Of a DNA stretch of 64,000 nt, positions 48,938-57,495 are shown piece by piece (the stretch's first letter is position 1; every line of letters starts with the position of its first letter). The translations under genes and the position numbers were made by a program. Under the pieces are notes generated by a model, which ran no database searches, was not told the DNA's origin, and saw only the letters and a program-made list of their open reading frames with translations. This stretch comes from Scalesia atractyloides (lineage: Eukaryota; Streptophyta; Magnoliopsida; Asterales; Asteraceae), in contig CAMTDV010000007.1 of the NCBI GenBank assembly GCA_947069175.1, positions 51,355,681 through 51,419,680 on the forward strand, given 5' to 3'.

Positions 48938-49370
48938 CCCCCTCAAACCTCTGCAAGTTTTTTCGCTCAAAACCGCACCTTTACCCGTCGTAATTCCATT
49001 CGCCGGAAAACTTCTGCACATCACCGGAAAACCGAACCCTTCACTTCTGAGCCTTACTGAACCCCCTGAGCTTATACCGAAGTCACCCACATCCTTTTCA
49101 AGCTTGCTGAAGACTCTCTGCCGCAAGACACACGACGCCGGAATCTTTTGCTGTCACCGGAGTTCTGCCGGAGAAACAGAGAAGTCCAGTCGGTATACCT
49201 TACGCCTAATTTCTCTTTCTTTTTATTTATATCTCACCTGTAATTAACTGAAACACGCTAAAGAACATGATTAAAACTTCGAACCAGTCAGTCATCGTTT
49301 CTGGTTAAAACTGACGAAGAAGACGAAGTTTCGGTAACATATAAGTTTAATTTAAATCAAGAAATAACTC

Positions 49371-49450
49371 GGGTTAGACACACAGTCCAGCGGTGGACTG
49401 TGTGCACATTAAACACGTAAAAGTCTCGAGTTCGAATCTTGTCCCACGCA
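49371..49450 (+). other. tRNA-like module M1 (left LTR)
   Basis: GGGTTAGACACACAGTCCA starts it. CACACAGTCCA-GCGG-TGGACTGTGTG makes a perfect 11-bp hairpin where a D-arm would be. GAGTTCGAATC is a B-box-like T-loop, then CCCACGCA. A T8 run (49473-49480) follows. Over the whole length it aligns with M4, which is clearly tRNA-like. Confidence 0.65.
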
Positions 49451-49542
49451 TGCTTGCCTTAATAAAAATGCCTTTTTTTTGTTAACCGAACCGGAGTCAC
49501 CGCTGTACATGTTAAGTTTATTAATAACCGGAATAATAACCA

Positions 49543-49620
49543 AGTTATACACACAGTCCAGTGGTGGACTGTGTGAATGTTTAAACACACGTCACGAGTT
49601 CGAGTCCGGTCTACTGCACC
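49543..49620 (+). other. tRNA-like module M2 (left LTR)
   Basis: AGTTATACACACAGTCCA with a GTGG loop forms the same 11-bp hairpin as M1. GAGTTCGAGTCCGG is the B-box-like part, followed by CTACTGCACC. A T5 run lies at 49641-49645. It starts about 170 bp after M1. Confidence 0.65.
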
Positions 49621-49710
49621 GATTCGGACAATTATCTAACTTTTTAAATAAGGCAAAAATGAAATAATGAAGTTTGTTCATAAGTATAATATAAATCGGA
49701 TTATTTAACA

Positions 49711-49790
49711 AGTTAGACACACAGTCCAGCGGTGGACTGTGTGTTAACTCAAACCACAGATCCCGGGTTCGAGACCTGTGTAGCGCACCG
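49711..49790 (+). other. tRNA-like module M3 (left LTR)
   Basis: AGTTAGACACACAGTCCA starts the same 11-bp hairpin. CCCGGGTTCGAGACCTG is a near-perfect B-box/T-arm, then GTAGCGCACC. A T5 run lies at 49808-49812. It starts about 168 bp after M2. Confidence 0.68.
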
Positions 49791-49879
49791 AGTCACTGAT
49801 TAAAATCTTTTTAGAAATAAGTTGATTTTCGGATTAATCTAATTAATATATAAATATAATTAAAAACAGAAATATTTCG

Positions 49880-49958
49880 GGTTAGACACGTAGCTCAGTT
49901 GGTAGAGCTGCGTGCACGCGTACGGGAGGTCTCGGGTTCGAGCCTCACTCAGCGCACA
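49880..49958 (+). other. tRNA-like module M4 (left LTR), best match
   Basis: GGGTTAGACACG is followed by TAGCTCAGTTGGTAGAGC, the standard D-arm of plant elongator tRNAs and a perfect A-box (TAGCTCAGTTGG). Then comes GGAGGTCTCGGGTTCGAGCC, a perfect B-box/T-loop. The D stem is extended outward by CACG/CGTG. Spacing of A and B boxes is near tRNA length. A T7 run follows at 50034-50040. A clear anticodon stem is not evident, so it is tRNA-derived rather than a tRNA gene. Confidence 0.75.
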
Positions 49959-49970
49959 CATACACGCATA

Positions 49971-50033
49971 CGAACCGGTCAAAGTCAACAGTCAATGGTC
50001 AACGGTCAACGGTCAACGGTCAAAAAAGTCAAC
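49971..50033 (+). repeat. GGTCAAC short tandem array
   Basis: GGTCAAAGTCAACAGTCAAT is followed by three GGTCAAC-type units and AAAAAAGTCAAC. The right LTR has fewer units. Read on the minus strand this is a cluster of GTTGACC, the W-box core TTGAC bound by WRKY factors. Its place in the leader makes a regulatory role uncertain. Confidence 0.6.
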
Positions 50034-50441
50034 TTTTTTTATTATTTTTATTTATTTATTTTAATTAAAAATCAATTAAAAATACTTAAAAATAACATTT
50101 TTAAGGTTAGAAAATAGCCTTAAACTCACAAAAATACACCCAACAATCCTACTAAAATGGATTAATAAAATCCGTTTACTTACCGAACCATAATGCTATT
50201 TATCTAGGTTAATTTCACTCGTGGTTAAAACCACTTCGCGTGCATTCAACATCATCAACCGAACGCACCCACTGTGAGTGAATCTTACAACTCCCTTTTT
50301 AATTACACGTTTTGGGGTGTGTCATGTGTCACAAAATAATTAACTCGTTTATTTAAACTTGTGCCATACCATATCGTAATCTAAACTTAGATTGTTTATA
50401 TTGTTGTGATTATGTATTTCATTTTGTCAACTTATATGAAA

Positions 50442-50680
50442 TTCATTCATTAAGCCCATCAGTTCCTCGTGGGAGACGAGTTGAGCAACCGTGCCTCAAA
50501 ACCAATCCATTATTGTTCATGTGTGTATCATTGAGTTTATATTGTTTGTAGTTATGTCTTTCATATTATCATGTTTATGCAATTCATTCATTAGGCCCAT
50601 CAGTTCCTCGTGAGAGACGAGTTGAGCAACGCGTGCCTCTAAACGATCCATTATTGTTCATGTGTGTATTGTTTAATATT
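50442..50680 (+). repeat. Two tandem repeats near the LTR 3' end
   Basis: ATTCATTCATTA(A/G)GCCCATCAG, then TTCCTCGTGGGAGACGAGTT and CCATTATTGTTCATGTGTGT, occurs twice. CTCGT-(G/A)(G/A)GAG-ACGAG can form a small hairpin. The right LTR breaks off inside the second unit. Confidence 0.8.
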
Positions 50681-51047
50681 AAATTGATTGATGAATAAGT
50701 TTACATCTATTTTTACTCATGTGTGGTTGTGCACTTTATTTCATAATCAATTAAATAAACTTGTTCAAATGTTTTCCATAGGATTCACTCGCCAACTTTT
50801 TGTTGATCCAAAAACCCTTTTACACATGATACAGGTGAATAGGATGAAGAAAGGAAAACATAGGAAATGCCTTAGAAGAAAACAATGAAGCCTAGATTGA
50901 TATTTAGGACATGTTGTAATATTGATTGTAATTCTCCATTAAAGTGTATTAATGAATATGAAACGTATAATAAATGTCATGAGCTTTGATGATAACCCAA
51001 TCATGCCCCGGTCACCTTTTCTGCTGGGCGGGTCGGGTGTGACAGAT

Positions 51048-51060
51048 TGGTATCAGAGCC
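51048..51060 (+). promoter_or_regulatory. Primer binding site (initiator tRNA-Met type)
   Basis: TGGTATCAGAGCC begins three bases after the LTR end. It is the usual plant retrotransposon primer site complementary to the 3' end of initiator tRNA-Met. Confidence 0.93.
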
Positions 51061-51820
51061 ATGACTATAGGGATATAGGATAGGTTATTAGACCCTTAGA
51101 GCCTATACTATAGTCTGCCTAAATTTTAATTGATTAGGTGGTTACATACAAACTTATGATATTTATTTGTTTCATATTTGTTTATATAGTCAAACATACA
51201 TACTTACATACACATTCATTATACATATATCAATGTTCATATATTCAATACATCTTCATACTGTTGTTATTCAAAGATTTTGTTGCAATTTTCAAATCTC
51301 ATCAAAGTAAGTTCTGCGACGGGCATGTAGTAACTGGAAGGGTACAAGTACCGGTAGTCGGAACGTCCTGTCTAGGTTGGCATTCGTGTAAATCCAATAT
51401 AACGGACCAGTTTGCCTACCTGGGGACTAACGATGAGAGTACGAAGGATCTATTAGGCCAAAGCATGCCACACCAAACGTCGTTCGAACTAACCCCACTT
51501 TGAGGTGTCACCGTGTCTACCCCTGGACACATTCCGAATCTCATACGTTATATACATATTTCTCGATTTTCTCCGGGTTTTAGTGTACGTAACCAGGCTA
51601 ACACATGCGAACCATATGAAAAACCCGGTATTCATGGGGGCCCACATGATTACGAAGGTGAAGTATGGCGGCATGTAGGCCTAATGACGAGCAAAGCCCA
51701 AGACATCCTATGGATGTAGTAGATTTATTTTTCTATAATTATTTTATGAATGTTCATTCCTAGTGCGACCCATGAACCCAAAAACATCCAACTCATACTA
51801 TTGACATGTATTCCTTGTAG

Positions 51821-53204
51821 ATGTCTTCTAACCTCGCCCGTAGGAAGATGAGAGCAGGAAAAGCCCGCGAGCGCATGGCTGCCCTAATCGCTCAACAAAT
51901 GGCTGCTGTAATACCCAACATTGTAATCCAAGTCCAACAAGCACTTACCGCTAATCCTGTCAATCAAGAAAATCAAAACGTTATCAACTCTTCCCCAAAT
52001 ACCACTAAATGCACCTACAAGCATTTCAAATCATGCGACCCTCCAAAATACAAAGGGACTGAAGGTGTCACTGCTCTCCTCCATTGGTTTGAAGAAATGG
52101 AGAACACTTTTCTAAATTGCGATTGCCCCGATGATCGCAAAGTGCGTTATGCTACTGGTCGTTTATATGGAATAGCACTTACCTGGTGGAATACAGAGAA
52201 GGCCAAACGAGGCGTCGACGATGCTATGACTTTAACTTGGGACGAATTGAAGGAAATCATGACCAGACGATTTTGCCCAAGGAGCGAATCAAGAAATTAG
52301 AAGATGAGTTCTATTCATTGAAGCAAAAGGAAGGCGACCACATCACGTACAACAAAAGATTCCTCGAGTTACATCAAATGGTTCCCAACATGTTCACTCC
52401 CCTCTACCGTTTGATCGAGCACTACATTCGTGGTCTTCCGTCAAAGATTCAAGACTCTGTAATAAGTACCACGCCTGCAACTTTGGAAGCAGCAATGGAG
52501 CTAGCAACAGAGCTCACCGAGAACCGAATCCGGAACAAAGACTTCAAGGAGGAGAAGAAGAAGGATAAAGCCTCGACTGAAACTTCAAACTCCACCCAAA
52601 CCGAATCCCCTTCTCAACCCACTTCTAAGAGAAAAAGAGACGGGCAACTTTTCGCTGCTATTCAACGAAATCAACCAATTTCACACGCCATACCCATCCA
52701 AGCTATCCCAATCACTCAAGTGGACCCAACTCAACTTACCCAAATAAGAAACCATATCTTGGACCTCACCCTCGATGCAACAACTGTTTTTATCACCATC
52801 CCCTTACTTTACCTTGTCTACTATGTGCAACTTGTGGACGCTATGGTCATTTGAGCAAGGTTTGCCAGCACCTTTCAAAACCAAATCTCTCCCCTACTCA
52901 AAACATGGTCCAAACCTATCAACAACCCCAATACCCCATGTTCCCATATGTTCGAGCTTGTTTCAATTGTGGCGACCCTACCCACTTTAGAAACACGTGC
53001 CCTCGATTGGTTAACATCATAAACACTCAAGCTCAATCAAACCCAGTTAACCAAGTAAACCAAGAAAACCCAACCGCTAGGCCACCAGCAAGAGGAAGAG
53101 TTTTCAACATCAACGTCAATCCTGTCGGAGATAATGATGGCCCAAACGAAGATACCCAACTAGTCCTCTTCACCGAAAATCCAGATTCAACTCCAATCGT
53201 TTAG
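51821..53204 (+). pseudogene. Retrotransposon Gag (capsid/nucleocapsid), frameshifted
   Basis: ATG at 51821 opens a Gag of about 460 codons over three frames. The capsid part shows DPPKYKGTEGVTALLHWFEE, ATGRLYGIALTWWN and LTWDELKEIMTRRFCP (retrotransposon gag domain). After a frame change near 52285 come KKLEDEFYSLKQKEGDHITY and EHYIRGLPSKIQDSV. After a second change near 52740 come two CCHC zinc knuckles, CATCGRYGHLSKVC and CFNCGDPTHFRNTC. The stop is at 53202-53204. Gag forms the particle that packages element RNA. Nothing resembling protease or polymerase follows. The two frame changes are single-base events, so this copy is probably not translated whole. It is the only coding region of the element. 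Confidence 0.88.
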
Positions 53205-53220
53205 TTTTATGTTTTTCTTT

Positions 53221-54960
53221 ATCACATAGAACCAATCATAACTTAAGGATAAAGCCAATGAGAATTTGACAAGAATATGGTGGATACGCCGCTGGTACTT
53301 CCTATATATAAGTATTCTTGTCAAAGGATCAGAAGCATTACCTGGCGGTTATGAGAGGTTCCATGTGTAAACTGTTTGAGTAATTATTGTTTATTATTTT
53401 CAGTACATGCAATTTCATAGGCCGCCGCTCCCCATTACATTATGAGCGTTGAGCATGTTCCCCATTTCATCATGAGGTTGAACCTGGCGTGCCCACATAC
53501 GATCGGCTCCGTTTGATTGAGCCTTGATCGCACAGACATTTTTCATTTTCAGTACATGCAATACGATCGGCTCCGTTTGATTGAGCCTTGATCGCACATA
53601 CATTTTCATTATCAGCATCTTGTGGTTGTTGTGTTTGTTGTAGAGTCACATTGAACTAATCATAACTTGTGGATAAAGTCAATGAAAATTTGACAAGAAT
53701 ATGGTGGATATGCCGCTGGTACTTCCTATATATAAGTATTCTTGTCAAAGGATCGGAGGCATTATCAGGCGGTTATGAGAGGTTCCATGTATAGGCTGTT
53801 TGTGTGATTATTGTTTAGATTAAATTTATTATTTCCAGTATATGCAATACGATCGGCTCCGTTTGATTGAGCCTTGATCGAACAGACATTTTCATTTTCA
53901 GTACATGCAATACGATCGGCTCCGTTTGATTGAGCCTTGATCGCACATACATTTTCATTATCAGTATCTTGTGGTTGTTGTGTTTGTTGTAGAGTCACAT
54001 AGAACTAATCATAACTTGTGGATAAAGTCAATGAAAATTTGACAAGAATATGGTGGATACGCCGCTGGTACTTCCTATATATAAGTATTCTTGTCAAAGG
54101 ATCGGAGGCATTATCAGGCGGTTATGAGAGGTTCCATGTATAAGCTGTTTGTGTGATTGTTGTTTAGATTAAATTTATTATTTTCAGTACATGCAATACG
54201 ATCGGCTCCGCTTGATTGAGCCTTGATCGCACAGACATTTTCATTTTCAGTACATGCAATACGATCGGCTCCGCTTGATTGAGCCTTGATCGCACAGACA
54301 TTTTTCCATTTTCAGTATTTTGTGTTTGTTGTATTGGTCGTAGAGTCATATAGGACTAATCATAATTCACTGATAAAACCAATGAAAATTTGACGAGAAT
54401 ATGGTGGATACGCCGCTGGTACTTCCTATATATAAGTATTCTTGTCAAAGGATCAGAGGCATTGTCAGACGTTATGAGAAGTTCTATGTAGGATTTAATA
54501 GTTTCTTGGTAACTAATCATAACTTGCGGATAAAAACAACGAAAATTTGACAATAATATGGTGGATACGCCGCTGGTACTTCCTATATATAAGTATTCTT
54601 GCCAAAGGATCAGAGGCATTATCAGGCAGTTATGAGAAGTTCCATGTAGGATTTAGTATTGCCTTGGTTGAAATTTGTGTTACATTCATATCATCTCGCT
54701 ATTTAAAGAAATTGGTCTGTGCTCTATTTCTACATAAACTAACCTCTCCATCATAACAAACGAGAGAGGAACTGTCACCATTCAAACATATATGCTATCA
54801 GAATGTGGATTCATATATTGGTTGTTGTGTTATTTATGTTCTAGAGTTACATCATAGAACCAATCATAACTTACTGATGAAACCAATGAAAATTTGACAA
54901 GAATATGGTGGATACGCCGCTGGTACTTCCTATATATAAGTATTCTTGTCAAAGGATCAG
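53221..54960 (+). repeat. Hairpin repeat family H1 (six copies) in the pol-less interior
   Basis: TTTGACAAGAATATGGTGGA ... TATAAGTATTCTTGTCAAAGG starts at about 53265, 53689, 54038, 54387, 54546 and 54891. Each is 60-61 nt with a 13-bp inverted repeat (TTTGACAAGAATA against TATTCTTGTCAAA). The loop TGGTGGATACGCCGCTGGTA is almost invariant. Copies are embedded in longer repeats of about 350 bp that start (A/G)AACTAATCATAACTT; one interval is short (157 bp). Copies 4 and 5 have changes in the stem. Confidence 0.9.
53497..54295. repeat. Hairpin repeat family H2 (six copies) interleaved with H1
   Basis: ATACGATCGGCTCCG(T/C)TTGA followed by TTGAGCCTTGATCGCACA occurs in three pairs, near 53498/53560, 53848/53913 and 54197/54259. 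CGATC-GGCTC pairs with GAGCC-(TT)-GATCG, a 10-bp stem with a two-base bulge. Each is followed by CATTTTCATTTTCAGTACATGCA or a variant. The pairs sit between H1 copies 1-2, 2-3 and 3-4. Confidence 0.88.
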
Positions 54961-55284
54961 AGTATTGTTAGATGGTTATGAGAAGTTCCATGTAGGTTGT
55001 AGTATTAGAAGTTTTGCCTTAGGATATAACCATATCCTTCCAAACATATCCAAACTCTTATGCATGATATCATATTTAGCGAATCAATTCTGCTTATCAA
55101 TACTTTTACAGTAGGCAACAAAAAGCGATTCCTGTAATAGGGTACTTAACCCTTACAAGGGACGTTACCGCCTCAAACAAAAATTTAAACTCTTACTCTT
55201 CTTCTAAGTATGTAACTGTCAAACTAAACACCATCATTCTTTTAGTCAAATATATCACTACTTAAATTTCGGGACGAAATTTCT

Positions 55285-55300
55285 AAAAAGCAGGGGATAC
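55285..55300 (+). promoter_or_regulatory. Polypurine tract
   Basis: AAAAAGCAGGGGATAC lies directly before the right LTR and is preceded by TTCGGGACGAAATTTCT, a phrase typical of plant gypsy-type elements. It primes plus-strand DNA synthesis. Confidence 0.85.
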
Positions 55301-57495
55301 TGTAACATCCGTAAAAAACGAATGTTACCAAACCCGCTCCGTTTATTAACCGAACAATCAGTTTAAAATTTCGTGGCGTATTTAATGCCCAAATTAATTT
55401 TAAACGATACATAATTAATTATTATATTGGAATATATAATTAGTTTTTGAAAAATTGTTAAAAATAATGAAATAAAAATAAAATGGTTCTGCCGGGTTTC
55501 GAACCCGGGTCAGTCAACCGTTTCACCAAACAACTTAACACACACACACTCAACCACTGCGCCACTTTATTTCTTGTTGATTATTAGAATCAATTAATTC
55601 ATATCATGAATCCCAAATTCAAAAACCGGCGCCCAAATTTCAGTCGTCGGAAATCCCGACTAACTCGCCAAGAAATTACGATATCTTCAGTTATAACGTA
55701 AACATTTACTAGGACATCGGTTATAACCGACGCCTGAACCCGCGACACAAGCTATAACCGCTGGAAAGTTTTTAACCGACGAATCAAGTCAGAAATCGGA
55801 CCAAATTCATCGATGACCTGCCCTATAAATACCCCCTCTAACCTCTGCAAGCTTTTTCGCTCAAAACCGCACCTTTACCTGACGTAATTCCATTCGCCGG
55901 AAAACTTCTGCACATCGACGGAAAACCGAACCCTTCACTTCTGAGCCTTACTGAACCCCCTGAGCTAATACCGAAGTTACCCACATCCTTTTCAAGCTTG
56001 CTGAAGACTCTCTGCCGCAAGACACACGGCGCCGGAATCTTTTGCTGTCACCGGAGTTCTGCCGGAGAAACAGAGAAGTCCAGTCGGTATACCTTACGCC
56101 TAATTTCTCTTTCTTTTTATTTATATCTCACCTGTAGTTAACTGAAACACGCTAACGAACATGATTAAAACTTCGAACTAGTCAGTCATCGTTTATGGTT
56201 AAAACTGACGAAGAAGACGAAGTTTCGGTAACATATAAGTTTAATTTAAATCAAGAAATAACTCGGGTTAGACACACAGTCCAGCGGTGGACTGTGTGCA
56301 CATTAAACACGTAAACGTCTCGAGTTCGAATCTTGTCCCACGCATGCTTGCCTTAATAAAAATGCCTTTTTTTTTGTTAACCGAACCGGAGTCACCGCTG
56401 TACATGTTAAGTTTATTAATAACCGGAATAATAACCAAGTTATACACACAGTCCAGTGGTGGACTGTGTGAATGTTTAAACACACGTCACGAGTTCGAGT
56501 CCGGTCTACTGCACCGACTCGGACAATTATCTAACTTTTTAAAATAAGGCAGAAATGAAATAATGAAGTTTGTTCATAAGTATAATATAAATCGGATTAT
56601 TTAACAAGTTAGACACACAGTCCAACGGTGGACTGTGTGTTAACTCAAACCACAGGTCCCGGGTTCGAGACCTGTGTAGCGCACCGAGTCACTGATTAAA
56701 TCTTTTTAGAAATAAGTTGATTTTCGGATTAATCTAATTAATATATAAATATAATTAAAAACAGAAATATTTCGGGTTAGACACGTAGCTCAGTTGGTAG
56801 AGCTGCATGCACGCGTACGGGAGGTCTCGGGTTCGAGCCTCACTCAGCGCACACATACACGCATACGAACCGGTCAAAGTCAACAGTCAATGGTCAACGG
56901 TCAACGGTCAAAAAGTCAACTTTTTTTATTATTTTTATTTATTTATTTTAATTAAAAATCAATTAAAAAATACTTAAAAATAACATTTTTAAGGTTAGAA
57001 AATAGCCTTAAACTCACAAAAATACACCCAACAATCCTACTAAAATGGATTAATAAAATCCGTTTACTTACCGAACCATAATGCTATTTATCTAGGTTAA
57101 TTTCACTCGTGGTTAAAACCACTTCGTGTGCATTCAACATCATCAACCGAACGCACCCACTGTGAGTGAATCTTACAACTCCCTTTTTAATTACACGTTT
57201 TGGGGTGTGTCATGTGTCACAAAATAATTAACTCGTTTATTTAAACTTGTGCCATACCATATCGTGATCTAAACTTAGATTGTTTATATTGTTGTGATTA
57301 TGTATTTCATTTTGTCAACTTATATGAAATTCATTCATTAAGCCCATCAGTTCCTCGTGGGAGACGAGTTGAGCAACGCGTGCCTCAAAACCAATCCATT
57401 ATTGTTCATGTGTGTATCATTGAGTTTATATTGTTTGTAGTTATGTCTTTCATATTATCATGTTTATGCAATTCATTCATTAGGCCCATCAGTTC
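55301..57495 (+). repeat. Right LTR, truncated at 3' end
   Basis: It starts TGTAACATCC and aligns with the left LTR throughout, with few substitutions and some small indels (for example AAAATTGTTAAAAAT extra near 55448). It ends inside the second ATTAGGCCCATCAGTTC repeat, directly joined to MULE A at 57496. All tRNA-like modules are kept: M0 about 55491-55567, M1 56265-56344, M2 56436-56513, M3 56606-56685, M4 56774-56852. Confidence 0.92.
56265..56852 (+). other. tRNA-like modules M1-M4, right LTR
   Basis: The four modules are conserved with the same spacing as in the left LTR. In M3 the hairpin loop reads ACGG instead of GCGG while the 11-bp stem is unchanged. In M4 GCTGCGTG has become GCTGCATG. 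B-box sequences are identical to the left LTR. T-runs follow as in the left LTR. Confidence 0.68.

Larger units (their letters stand above)
48418..51044 (+). repeat. Left LTR (2627 bp)
   Basis: It starts TGTAACATCC and ends GGGTGTGACA (TG...CA). It holds a TATA box at 48930-48937, an opposite-strand tRNA-like module upstream of it, and four tRNA-like modules downstream. A GGTCAAC array and two 135-bp tandem repeats containing CTCGT-GGGAG-ACGAG near the end follow. If transcription starts about 30 bases after the TATA box, R-U5 is over 2 kb, which is unusually long. Confidence 0.92.
48418..57495 (+). mobile_element. Non-autonomous gag-only LTR retrotransposon (TR-GAG-like)
   Basis: The left LTR is 48418-51044 and the right LTR 55301-57495 (truncated). 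Between them lie a primer binding site, gag with zinc knuckles, about 2.1 kb of non-coding repeats and a polypurine tract. No protease, reverse transcriptase, RNase H or integrase motif is seen in any frame. Gag-only elements of this build are called TR-GAG in plants and are moved by an autonomous partner. TTCGGGACGAAATTT upstream of the polypurine tract is typical of Ty3-gypsy (chromovirus-type) plant elements. LTRs differ by few bases, so the insertion is recent. It is inserted only in copy B. The right end has lost about 430 bp together with 535 bp of host, so no target duplication can be read. Confidence 0.88.

Noticed and set aside
48978..49126. Minus-strand ORF in both LTRs (48929-49126 and 55838-56020)
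   Set aside because: It lies antisense in the LTR leader just after the TATA box; similarity between the two is due to LTR identity, and no domain is seen.
49371..49958. Functional nuclear tRNA genes in the LTR
   Set aside because: No seven-base acceptor stem pairing and no clear anticodon arm. They are tRNA-like modules, not tRNA genes.
53415..54349. Repetitive ORFs on the minus strand with AIKAQSNGADR-like motifs
   Set aside because: They are shadows of the H2 hairpin repeat, have no start context and differ in frame between copies.
54857..54960. Possible hammerhead ribozyme (CTGATGA ... GAAA) in the last H1 repeat, as in retrozymes
   Set aside because: Only one of six copies reads CTGATGA; the others read GGATAAA, TGATAAA and similar. 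No stem II can form between CTGATGA and GAAA, and there is no conserved cleavage triplet.
53220..54960. CRISPR-like array (regular repeats with spacers)
   Set aside because: The window is a plant nuclear genome, spacers are themselves repeats, unit sizes are about 350 bp, and the array lies inside a retrotransposon.
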